Part shown: positions 1-11,549 of the stretch, piece after piece
Layout of the letters: every line of letters starts with the position of its first letter
How positions within the stretch are numbered: position 1 is the first letter of the stretch
Assembly: GCF_023343835.1 (NCBI RefSeq)
Contig: NC_064443.1
Coordinates: forward strand, 11,222,001 to 11,286,000
Reading direction: 5' to 3'
Source of the DNA: Lagopus muta
Taxonomy: Eukaryota; Chordata; Aves; Galliformes; Phasianidae
DNA: 64,000 nucleotides
The notes under the pieces: model-generated
What the model saw: only the letters and a program-made list of their open reading frames with translations
What the model was told of the DNA's origin: nothing
Database searches by the model: none
Translations under genes and position numbers: made by a program

Positions 1-3000
1 GTTAAGAGAGATTCAAAGCAAAGACCATGAGGACTTCTGGCTTTTGTCCTCCGCATGGGTGCAGCTTTCTTGTGGCTCCAGCTGAGTTGTGTTTTCATTG
101 CTGGGCTTCCCAGCTGAGCTGAAGTCTCTGAATTAAGGCTTTAAAGAGTAGAAAGCATAAGCAAACTGGTAGCCACATTGCAAGCCCATGTTGTTGCAGA
201 GCCGACCACTGAAAAGCACCCACAGCATCCTGCAGCATGGGCCACCTATAGCCCCAGCTCTTGCGGTAGATTAATGAATGCCAAACTCGTTAGCTACAGA
301 CAAATAACATCTAAATAGAGGTTACCTTTTTGAGTTTCCTGCAGGGGGGTTGCGTGGGCTGTTAATGTACAGTTTGGTACTGATGATTTTTACCACCTAT
401 TGACCTATAGGCAGATCTGTCTTCTGTTCCTCTCCAAGCTGGTCTTCTGCGTGTGAGAGATGTTGTCCCTTTGGCGTATTTTGGGCAGGAGGTTTGGAAG
501 CTCAGGTGGGGGAAGGAGCATTGACCTTCTGACAGCTGTGAGGAAAAAAAAAGCACTACAGAACTTGCTTTCTGAGAGAGCAACACGGTTTCTTTGAAAT
601 GAAAACTCATTGTGTATGTGAGTTAATTCCCTTTGTTTTTTGTGGGATGGAAAGGTCACTTTGTATCTAAACTATGACAAAATCAATAGTCTAATCAATT
701 TCTAAAGTAGATTTAGTGTAATGACTTCTGTTGTGTGCTGTGAGCTTTGATGTGTGAACGTGTCCCAAAAAGCCACTAGAACAGTCAATGCAGAGCATCA
801 CGGCAAATAACCTCACAGAATTTGCAGGAGAGTTTTCAGTCCCATTCACTGTGTCCACAGGGCTTTTTTTCCCCTGCCCAGTCCCAGCACGGCTTCCTCC
901 TGCTGTTCCCACTGAAAGAATGGATCCCTGAGAGCAACAAAAGCAGTCACGCAGTTCACTTGAGCAGTCATGCATAAAGATGGGCAGACTTTTCTGCTGT
1001 GAAAACCAAAGGGCAGCCTCCCCTGCCACCAGTTTTCCATGGGTTCTGAGGAGGATGCTGAGGATCTTGCACAGGAGGACGGTGTCCCTAGCATGCACCG
1101 GGTGCTGCTGTTCCCCTGGGGCTGTCACAGCAGTGACACTAAGTGTATTGCTCTGCAAATAAAAAGGTAAGGTGCAATGATAGCCGTGCCTCGTCCCACG
1201 CAGTCAGCTCAGAGTTGCTTTATCTTGAGAGGTGTGAAGGGTTTGATACACGCATCTGTTTTCTAGTGGAACAGCAGCAGCAAGAGCTCTAGTCCTCATG
1301 GCATGGGGTGCATGGCCGATGTGCACAAAAAGCATTAATCCTTTGTGCACTTATCTTGAGTAACTGATCTCTGGTTTATGAGGGATAGTAATTGTTTTAA
1401 ATGTACGCTGAGGGTTCAGTTCATTGTCGGAGCGACTGGAAAGAGCCAGGTTGGAGCACGGCAGCAGGTGGCTGCATCCATGTGATGTGCTTCTTCAGGA
1501 GTTTGGCTTGGAGCTGTGCAGCAGTGTAAATAATTCATCTGTGCCAACATCAACAGCATGCCTCGTGATTATTTAAAAAAAAAAAAGGCTGATGCCTCTG
1601 AAATGGTGGGTTCCAGGGGATGTGTCAGAAAGTGAAATATTTCTAGTGCTTGTCCTCCGTGTCAGCGCTGCGCTCTGTATTGTTCAGGACTTGTCAGGCT
1701 TCCAGAAATTAAAGTAACTGCTAGCATTGGTTCAGCAGACAGTGTGATGGCAAGTCCAAAACCATGGCTGGATGTGACAGGTCTGTTGGGATTTTCTTGC
1801 TTGAAATCCTGAATAGTATGTACGTCTTGGGCAGAATGGGAATGGGGTAGATGAGTAGTAAAGGTTTCCTTAGAGCTACTGTAGAGATGCTTCAGTGGAG
1901 TCTGAGAAAGCTCCTTGCACTCCGATAACTGACTATTAGCTGGCTGATTTAATCTTTGCAGTCTGTGATTTCTGCAGTTCCCTCCGTTATTCTGCAAAAC
2001 GGGTTCAGTGAAGGAAAGGACATTTGATGCAGGCGAGACACACAGGTGTCTGTGTGCCAGAGATGCTGATTGCTGCCCAGCTGGGTTCCACCAAAGCAGT
2101 GGCTCTGGTGGTGATGTGGGTTTGGGGAAATGGCAATAAAATTGGTATGTAGGGAAGAAAGAAGTCCAAAGGTATTTGGGAGCCAAAGAAAGGTGCCTCG
2201 TGGCAGCTGACCTGACGAGACTGACCTGTTGATTGTCAAACCTATGCAGAGGTGACTTGGTTAAAGCACGCACATAATTGACTCTGAGGAACTTCTCTGC
2301 TGGATTAAAGAGAAAAAATTAATGGCTCAAGGCAGAAGGCGAATAAGAAATTAGACTGGCCTTATTGCCAGAAAGAATGATGGAGCCATCGGAGTAAACT
2401 GTTAGGATGTACACTTCTGTTTTGGCCTCCAAACAGCTCTCACCTAGTTGCACAGAACTGCTCAGAGGGTTTTGTGGCAGCGTAAGCAGAACTGTGCATT
2501 GGTGTATGTGCTCTCTGCAGAGGTTAGAGTGGTCTCACATTGAATTACGTAGCTCAGACTGGTCCTATTGCAATTGGTTTCAGTTGTTCTATGCTTTAGA
2601 AGTAACCTCAAGCCTAATGCAGCTGTTGTTCCTCACCCCTCTTTCTGAACTCCCAAGCTTTGTTTGTGTCCAAATGTTTTATGTGGTGGGACTGGTGCAC
2701 CCTAGGTGGGAAGAATCTTCTTCATGACAGGAACATTAACTCCTTTATTTACATCCTCTTGATGCTTCTCGTGGTATTTCTTATGCTGTTACTGCTCTCT
2801 TTATCTTACTATTGTTGCTTTACTTAAACTTTCTACAAAAGTAGAGTTTTTATTAAGCATGTGGTATATAAACCACTGTCTAAAATGAGGAGTGGTGTTA
2901 AATTCCAACTGCTTTTAAGGAATTTCAGACCGTTTCATTAATTTCCTGTATTCAGTGCTGAAAATCCCATAGAAGAAAATGTGATAAACTTCATAGTTTA

Positions 3001-3194
3001 ACCCATGATTGTCTCAGAATAACTAGTGATCGTTTGCAGGCCAATGGCTAATGTTCAGTTCTGTAAAGCTGGTTAAATCATTGAGGTCACGCAGCCTGAA
3101 TGTTTGGGTGATGCAGGGTGGTGGATTTCCCTCAGTTTATGCCAACCATCTGTGCTGAGACTGGCTGTTAGGAGTTGTGTGTGATAGGTGTTCT

Positions 3195-3265
3195 GGGAAT
3201 GTGGTGGGCATGGGTCGATAGTTGGAGCGGATGATCCCTTCTCCAACCTTAATGATTCTATGATA
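3195..3265 (+). repeat. CR1 LINE 3' end
   Basis: The phrase 'gtggtgggcatgggtcgata', then the 'gttggagcggatgatc' block, 'ccaacctta' and 'atgattctatgat', is the characteristic CR1 3' terminus in forward orientation. Confidence 0.8.
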
Positions 3266-4775
3266 GAGGACTTGCCATGCCGAGTGTGTTCTAAGACACC
3301 TCCAAGAAAAGTAGGTTGGAAAACAGACCTGAAGTCCGTCAGTCCAATTGGCAAATCATTAACTTTGTTCTCAATAGGTTAAGTAATGTGGTACTCGTTC
3401 TGTTTGGCTTCTGATTGACTGCGTAATGGCCAACATCAGCAGTCTCTGTTGTGCACTGGACTGCAAAGTCTGCTAATTAACGCACTGGCAACATGAAGCC
3501 AGTGTTTGCACTGAAGAAATTTGCTTCTTGGGGCCATATGGTGGGTGGGAATGTCAGGATTGTGTTGTGACTCTGTGGTCGTTCATGTGTGATGCCTGGA
3601 GCTCTGGTGTTCCCTCAGACATGTAGCCAGGCTTGGGGCCGTGTGTGCTGCTTCACAGAACCTGGTAAGGCCAAAAGCAGCGCAAGGCCCAGAGCAGCAG
3701 ATGGGCTCGCTTTCTCTTGACCCACTACGATAGCTTAGTTTCAGTAAATGAGATTTATTTGTAAGATATGATAGGTTTTTGCCAGTTTAAGAGCATTTGG
3801 TGCAGTCAGCTCTTTGCTTTTCTTCTGCTGTCTCAGCCCTGCCTTGGCTACTCCTTTCCTTTACTCGCCAAAAGCAACAGAAAAAGAGGTATTCAAGCAG
3901 CCCATCTAGTTGTTCGCATGCAATCTAGCAACTCTGAGTGCTGGAAGTTGGCCTGCTGTATGTCCGGTAACACTAGCCTCTGTTGTTTCCTTGTGCTTTT
4001 GAAAAATACTCTGTTTTGGTTTCTCGGTGAGAGAGATGGTTGGCGGTCAGTGTGTGCCAACCCACCTCGTTACTCTTTTTGAAAATCCTTCATCGGATCT
4101 TTTCTGTTACATGCTTTAAAAGGGGAGGAAAAAACTCGATTCCCTTCCCCCTGGAAACAGCAGTGTCCTTGTTCTGCTGAGCTGACTGCTGGCCTCACCA
4201 ATCCGTGCCGTTTCCTTTGTCTTCGTTTACTTCAGAGTTCAGCTATAAGTTGTTTCAGGCTGGGCTATTTCTGTTCTGTATCTTTTGTATGATCTGTTAC
4301 GTGAATATCCTAAATGCTGAAGGAACTGCTCTTCAACAGAAACAGCCTGGTCTTAAACTACCGAGCATGGCAGGAGCAAGATGGTTGTTGCCCTCCGAGT
4401 GAAGCTCTGTGTTTTTGCTCTCGTAAAACACTTTGGCAAGAACATCCCCATGCAAAAGAATTTGTAGGTCAGGGCCAGAACCAGGGCCATCTTCTGCCTC
4501 CAAGCTGGCATTTGTCAGCCACGTGCCTTCTGCTCTCCACCTTTCCCCGTTCCTCCTCAGCCCTGAACTCCCCAGCAGTTCTGCAGCCCTGTTTGCTTTA
4601 ACTGGGAGGTGTTCGCCTTCCCTGCAGAACCTCCACTGCCAGCTAAACCCGGAGCAGCCATGTGGATTTATGAAGGCATGGCATGCCTCAGGAGTGCCCT
4701 TCTGAAGGAGCTGGGAGTGATGGAAGAGATCCTGCCTGATGTGGCATGTAGCATTCTCTTCATTTCTCTTCACAG

Positions 4776-4805
4776 AGACGCAAAGCAGGAATTCCCCGAA
4801 GCAAG
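4776..4805 (+). other. Exon-like 30-nt segment (possible non-coding exon)
   Basis: Preceded by a strong acceptor (ttcatttctcttcacag) and followed by a near-consensus donor (aag/gtaaga). No coding relation to PLXNB1. Could be a 5'-UTR microexon or a chance pairing of splice-like sites. Confidence 0.2.
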
Positions 4806-7614
4806 GTAAGAAAAACAGCTCGCTCAGCTGACTCAGAATGCGACTCCAGTTAGGCTGCCTGGCATGGAATCAAGGAGGTGGGTGATAGACAGAATTACAA
4901 GAGTGCAATTTGAAGTGAGTTTTTGGTGGGAGATGACATTAAATTGCAGGAGCAGAGGGTTGTGTGCTTTTGGTTAGTGCTAAGAGCTGGCATTCCTGAG
5001 TTACTGACTGGGGCTCTTTTCTGCGCCTTGGCTGTGGGCCATTCGAGCGCTTTGCACTTGAAAGAAGAAAAGTTTCAATCTCTTTGGGTTTGCAGACTTC
5101 TTAGCGTTTTCAAATAGAGATATGCCAATGGATTTGTTTTTCTAATTACCTTTAATTACGTTTGTAGACAACTAAAGCTGACGAACTACAAATTAAAAAA
5201 AATCACCAACACAAGTGGCGAGCTCCGTGGAATACCTTCACCTCTCTGTGATCCCTTCCAGCCATCTGAGCACAGCCTGCATTTTCCTTTCTTGTCTGGC
5301 GCGCACACAGGCGTGTCTGAACTTTTTCTTTGATTTCTTGCAGATCTGAAACCAATCCCTCAGAAACTGCTGGGTGTTTGCACAGGGCAGGGTGGGTGGC
5401 TGGGCACTGGGGCTGACCAAATGCTGGGTAGGTGCAGAGCGGGCTGCGTTTATGGGGCATTGGTGCTGGGAAGGAATTTCCTTTCCTGGCTTAGGTAGAA
5501 AGACTGCCCAACGTACAGCTTTCTTCCTTTGCTTTAGCATTCTTTGAGGTTGTTTCCTATTTTACGAATGCATCTTTTGAGAACTGCCAGGAAAATGTCT
5601 CCCTCAAATGGAAATGGAAATTTCTGAGCTCAGAGGGATGAAAACCTTTGGGTCTGAGCTCACCGAGTGAAAAGAGGATTACCAACCAGCCATTCTTTGG
5701 CGTGCAAAGCAGTGGAGCAAAGTCTGCAGAGCCTCTCCGAAAGTTATTGGCTTTCCTCAGGAAGGGAACTTGTGAACAGAATTAAATGAGCTCAATCCCA
5801 TCCCATTCCCCACTGCAAGTGGAGAGAGCAGTGCAACTTTTAATTTGGTAGGTGCTCAAACAAAATGGGGAACTTTTCAAAGCAGATATCTTGGAAACTC
5901 GTGTAGAGCCAGTGTTTCTGGAGATAAGAGAATTCATGGTTTTGTGGCTGTGTCTTGACCTGACAGAACACAGGGTAAGGGAGGCAGTGCTGTTTTCCCG
6001 GAGCTATTAGAAGAGTTCTGAAAGGAGGATGGGCTGCTGGAGCAGATGCAGATGGCACGTTTTCTTTGCATGGTGTAAAGTATGCCAACGTGTAAACTGC
6101 ATCTAAACAGAAAGACACGAGACAAGGCCTGCACATCTCTTTCCTCCTAATTACTGCAGCTCAGCTGCTGCTGTCTCTTACATATCTGAAAGGTGATAAT
6201 GATACTGTCTTGAATGGCAGAGCAATAGTAGGGAGACTCCCTTTTTTTTTTTCTAAGCTGTACTCTGGAACAAAGAAGTTATTCAAGAATATCCTGGGTT
6301 GTCCTAGGACATGTTTTCAAGAAGCTGGAAGGCTTCTCCTCAGTGTTCTATGAGAAATGGTGCCTGAGATTATTGGCAGTGGTTCCTTTGGGTGCAAATC
6401 CAGAAACAAGGCTTTTAGACTTCATCAGTAGCAGCACCTAAAGAGGGAAAAGATGGTCAGTTTGGAGTATCCTGGAGAAACAGGGACTTCAGGGGGGTGA
6501 GGATAATGCTGTGGTTGTGATTGCATTGCAGTGGTGAAGAAAGCTTGGAGGCAACCACAGCTCCCAGAGGGTCCCTCGAGGACAGTTCTGGATTGGGTGT
6601 CTGTCTCTGAAATCTCATCTAGCTGTGGTCTCTGGCAGTTCTGCTGGTTAGCTATTAACTTGTTCAATATCCCCTCAGCCCTGGCCCTGCCCTGTTTCAC
6701 TGTATTCCTGTAAAGCTGGTTTAAGAAACAGCTTTGTCAAAGTTTCTCTTTCTGCCTCTCCTCGTGCTCTGTCAGTCTCAGGAGAACTTGCTGGCACTGG
6801 TGCCTTTGCAGTCTGGATTCTTTTGCCCTTTTGGCTCTGTCCCTTCCCCTCTGAGCAGCCCCTGGGGAGCCCCATCTTGGGGCAGGATGTGGGGTGGCTC
6901 TGCTCGGAAGCCGAGTAGCAGGGGAAAGGCAAAGCTGTGCTGAATAGCCCTGCTTTTTTTAGCTGAAGGGAGAATGTCCTTCTTCATACGCAGGCTCTTC
7001 CTGCTCATGCCCATGCATAGCCCCTTCCTGCTCACCGCATGCTGCTTTCTCTCGCTGCCTCGGGGCGGCATTCAGGTTGGAGCAGATCAGAAAGAGCAAA
7101 TGGCATTAAGAGCGCTTTCTACAGTGGTGTTTGCCCTCTTTTTGCAGAGGACTCTGCTTTTTACCTGCTCAGCTACCTATTTCTGTTTCCTCTTGTAGGA
7201 TGTTTCTTAGCATGCATCTTGTAACTGTGTTGGGCCATACAGCTCTTCCATTCCCTCCTGCAGCAGCCAGCTCCCTTGGCATTTTCACAAGCAGGGAATA
7301 AAAGTGGAAGCAGTGGGATGCCCGTCCATTTGTATCAGCCTGGGAAATGGTAGATTTCTCTCCAGAACCCTTTGCCTCAGGCACGTTGCCAGAAGGCATC
7401 TAGATGCTGTTCTTCAAACACGTGCAGTTCTGAAGCCAATGTGCAGGAAGCTCATGAACTGCCATCAGCTGAAGACCGGACAGTGTGACCTGCTGCCTCC
7501 TGAAAATTGGTGAACTGAAGAGCTGTGACTCCTGGATGCTCAGGAGATGTGAGCAGGCTGCAGCCCTGGCTGCACTGCAGGAGGGTCTGCTCAGAGGTGG
7601 ATCTCATCTGTATT

Positions 7615-7732
7615 TGTAGATGTGGTGCTTAAGGATGAGGTTTATTGGGCAGTGTTGGTGGTAGGTGGATGGTTGGGCTAGATGAACATAGAAGTTTTTT
7701 TTCCAACCATAATGATTTTATGATTCTACTGT
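7615..7732 (+). repeat. CR1 LINE 3' end
   Basis: 'tggatggttgggctagatga', then 'ccaaccataatgattttatg' and 'attct', the CR1 3' tail with moderate divergence. Forward orientation, 5'-truncated as usual. Confidence 0.85.
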
Positions 7733-9400
7733 AGGAATTTATCCAAAACCTGAGTCAGAAGAATTAGAATTTGCCTAAATGTTTTGGCAAGGAAGTGATT
7801 GCCTTCTTTGCAGACCTCGTGCGCAGGTTTTCTTTCTTCAGAGCATGAGGAATGTAAGGCAAATTTGAGTTTGGAGCTGAAAGGCATGTATTTAGCAGAG
7901 GCATTGGGATGGGCTCCAGCCCTTTGGTGCTCCCAAACAACAGCGGCGATGGGCTCTCGGAGCCAGCAGCCCAGTCCCAGCTCTGGTTCGGCCTTCCACA
8001 AGTGACCTCTGTCCCTGGATGGGAGCATAAAGAGCCTCAGTGAGCTCAGGCTGAGCTGGGCTTCTGCCTGTCTGCTCTGGGGAGAGAGTAACCTCAGTGT
8101 TCCCAGCCCCTGGCTGCTCTGAGACTGCTCGCTTGGTTTAGCTGCCAAAAAAAGACATCTGAAAAGCATACATTGCTCTCCTGTGTCCTGGCTTCTGTAA
8201 AATACAGGTTACAGTTGGCTCCCGTGGACGGTGCTGGGTAACTTTGCAGAAGGGAGAACAGCACTGCTGCGGCTATCTGCACAGGGCAGTGAGGTCTTGG
8301 TTGTGCCCGGGCTCCGGAGTGCTATTCTGGGCGTTATTAACTGGATTACATTACACGTAGGGCTCTAATGGCACAGAGCTGCTCTCAGGATGTTAACTGT
8401 TTCTATTAAGCTTTGTGTTTAGAGCTGTGTGTGGCAGAGGGTGATACTGGCCGAGCGTTCCCACAGCTCAATGGTCTGTGTGTCTGTAGGGCTCAGGGAG
8501 GTTTGCGTTTGGCTTGCACACTTGCTGTTTTGTGGGTGCTGTGTGCGTTCATTGCTTTGGTGTAGCAGTTGTGTAGCTGCAGGTGCTGTAGCAGAGAGGT
8601 TTTGCATACAGAAGTGCAACAGAAACCGGTAGTGTGTCACAAGGGATAAAGCCATATGTAGTGTGTTGTTGGACAGAGTGCCTGGTAAGACGCTGTCGAA
8701 TATGAGTTCTTGTGATTCCTGATAGCCCCTGAATGAGCACTGCTGAGATTTGGTTCTGTCTGGGGTGAAAGCAGCTGTGCAGATAGCAAAGGGCCTTCCT
8801 GGAGCTGTGTGGTTTTTGTTGTTTTGCTTGTGTGCTTTCAAGAGGGAAGACGGATATCCCGGCTTTTGTGGAAACAAAACCAAAACCCAAACAATCACAA
8901 AGGAAACCCTCTGATAGGTTTGGTGACCCAAGCAAACTTGGTGCCTAATTAGTGAGAAACCTAATGGTTTTCCTGGTGGGATCCATGCATCTGTGCACCA
9001 TCAGAAGTGCAGAGAGAGGTCAGAGGTGGTGTGCAGCCTGGCCCTGGCAGCAGCACTCTGCCAGCAGTGCTGTACTGAGCCTGGGGCACAGGTGGTCGTG
9101 CAGCAGAGCTGTGAGCTGTGGCACTGAGACTGGGGTTGTGGTTGTGCCAGTGGGAGAACACTGCTGGCCCCGAGGTGTGGGCATGTTTACTTGTGCTGCT
9201 TTGTGTTAAAAATGGGGGTGCGCTCTGACACAGGGAGGCTGTTTGCACGGTCGAAGCCATTAAAACAGGAGGGAGTGCTGGGGGGGGTGGAGGAGGTAGA
9301 GTCAGATGGGGCTGTGAAGGGGCAGCAGTGGGAATCGGTACCAAAAATGAATTTTGCATGAGTGGGGCATGAAAGAGCAAATAGTCCTTCAGATCAGGTT

Positions 9401-10330
9401 CTGCTCCTGAGCCCTTCTCCACAATTTCCTACATTGCAAACAGCAGATCTCCAAGTGTGACAGTGCTGGGGGTGAGCTCCCACCCAGACACTGGGCTCCT
9501 ACTGGGGAGCCGCTGTGTTGGGAGACCCGTCGGCCCCCAGTGCGGCTCTTGGAAGGCAGCAGGGCTGGGGTCCTGGGGCAGAAGGTAGGAGGAGGGCTGG
9601 GCCTGCTCTGCTCCCCCTGCCCCCCGGTGCCAGGGAGTGACAGCTTGTGGGCAGGCAGCCAAGCTGGGAAAGGAGGAGTGTGTGAGGCCTTCGGCTTTCT
9701 CATGCTTTATCAGGCTGCAAAGAATAGCTCGATATTCAGCCGGCGTTGGTGCGGGTCAGGAGAATGGAAATGCGAACTTAACTCCTGACACGCCGGGGGA
9801 AGGCCCGACTGCCAGAGCGAGGGCTGCTTCCCAGGCTTTCTGTGCACCGAGAGCCTTTGTGAGCTGTGCCACAGCTGAGCTGTGACCCGTGTCACAGGGG
9901 ACACCCCCAGCAGGGGCACGTTGGCTGGGGGCAGCGGGCCAGGGACGGTCCCGGCACTGATGGAGCTGGCAGAGCGCTGCACGTCGGCACACAGGGAGTT
10001 AAGTGCTGCCAGTGGCTGAGGGTGAGCCCACCTCGGGGTGCCGAGCTCCATTCCCACGGCTGAGGCCACGGCTGGGGGAGGGCCCCTGGGGGCTGGGAAA
10101 CATCACCAGGCTCCTGCGGGCCTTTGTGGGGCTGGGAGAGGGCTGAGCCGCCAGGCAGGGACTGCTGCGTTGTCACCGCTCGGCCGTGTCCCCTGGGTGA
10201 GACCCGCCTGCGGGCAGGTGGAGGTGGCCTGTGGGCACACACCCTGCCAAGGTGTCTGAGAGAAGGGAGAGCAGGGTCAGAGCACCCATCCGGCCCCTGG
10301 AAATGCTCTGAAGCCCGAGGCAGTCTGTGT
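9401..10330. promoter_or_regulatory. GC-rich, CpG-containing block (candidate CpG island)
   Basis: By eye about 65% GC with roughly 40 CpG in the central 800 bp, clearly denser than the flanks. Also contains donor-like gtgaga at about 10197. This could be the PLXNB1 promoter or first non-coding exon region, but no TSS element decides it. Confidence 0.35.
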
Positions 10331-11487
10331 GAGTGGAACCCAGCGGCAGCGTCAAGCCAAGCCCTGGGCTCAGGGTTTGATTCTGCTGGGCTGTGCTCGT
10401 GGTGTGGCCGGAGGTTGGGGTTTAGTCTGTGCCAGGCTGACTGGCCTTGCTCCCACCCTGGATCGTCTCTGGAGAAGATGAATTGCTGTAGTCCTCATAC
10501 AGGCTGTGCTGGCACCAGTATCTGGAGGGCAGAAGCTCTAGGAAGTGTCTATAAGATGAAAGCTTGATTTAAAAAAAAAATAATAATTTTTTTGTGCATG
10601 GCCACAGGAGTCAGCAGCTAGCAATGAGACAATAAATACGCTGTGAACACCAAAACGTGTAGAGATTCTCTGTCTGAATCTCACTGATGGTTAACACCAG
10701 CACCCTACCAATGCTGTTAGGCAGCAGTCCTCATCCAGCTGCCTGCACACAGCCGAGCTTTGCTTGGCAGCATGCTGCAGCTCTGCGCTCTGTCCTTTCC
10801 CCCCAGCAGCAGGGATGTGGCTGACGCATGCTCTTGGTGCAGGGAAGCACAAAGAGCGGCTTGGGACCCAGGTGCAGTGAGAATGCACCAGCTCCTGCGG
10901 GGGACGGAGGGTGTGTTCCTATTGTGCGTGCTCCTGTTGGTTCTGTCAAGCTTCCCCTCATTATTCCTGCCTTGAGCTGTCTCAGCCCCAAGGCAAAGCG
11001 TCCAGAAGGCTCTGTAGGCTTTGCCCTTGAGAGACGTACGGTCCTTGGAGAATGGCTGTTCAAGAGAAGCACGGCAGTGGGCTGAATTGAGGCTGTTTCA
11101 GGCTGCACAGCTCTGAGCTAATCTCCCAGAGGCAGAGACATTACTCACCAATCAGGAATGTGTCTGTATTTTTCCTAATGAGAACAAAACATTTTATCCC
11201 TGTTCATTAGCGAGAAGTTAGGGTGTACTGTTGCCATGCCAACAGACTCCTCTCCCCTGCAGACACACTGGGGGTGTCTTCCATGCCGTGGTTGGAAGGG
11301 TGAACGGGAAGGCTCGTTCTGGCGAGAAAAAGATCCCATTGTTTTCCCAGGGCCGCCTGGACTTTGTGCAGCTGGCCAGCCCTTGCCTCCTCAGGGGGAA
11401 GGGAGCCACTGCAGGAGTCAAGTGCAACAGAGGTTCAATTTATTAGAAAAAGAGTCTTTACACTTCATGTTATGTTGTTTTTTCCAG

Positions 11488-11549
11488 CTTGAAGCATACT
11501 CTTCAATAAGAGAAATGAAGGTGTCTCAACGTTCCCAAGAGTCCAGATG
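11488..11549 (+). other. Exon-like 62-nt segment (candidate PLXNB1 5'-UTR exon)
   Basis: Acceptor with a long pyrimidine tract (ttgttttttccag) and donor gtaagc. It holds an ATG at 11515. If spliced to 27912, that small frame would run 11 codons and stop at a TGA formed across the junction, so it would be an upstream ORF, not an N-terminal extension. Confidence 0.3.

Larger units (their letters stand above)
1..9400. other. Upstream region, no gene recognised
   Basis: No open frame here resembles a known protein, and frame lengths (up to about 200 codons) are what chance gives. Contains two CR1 3' ends and one 30-nt exon-like segment at 4776. It may be intergenic, or a 5'-UTR intron of PLXNB1. 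Confidence 0.6.

Noticed and set aside
1662..2273. 203-codon minus-strand open frame
   Set aside because: No domain, low-complexity-free but unrecognisable composition, no splice context. Lengths near 200 codons are expected by chance in 128 kb of two-strand sequence.
5323..5386. Exon-like segment after a strong ttcttgcag acceptor
   Set aside because: No convincing donor follows (only cagggtggg), and nothing links it to PLXNB1.
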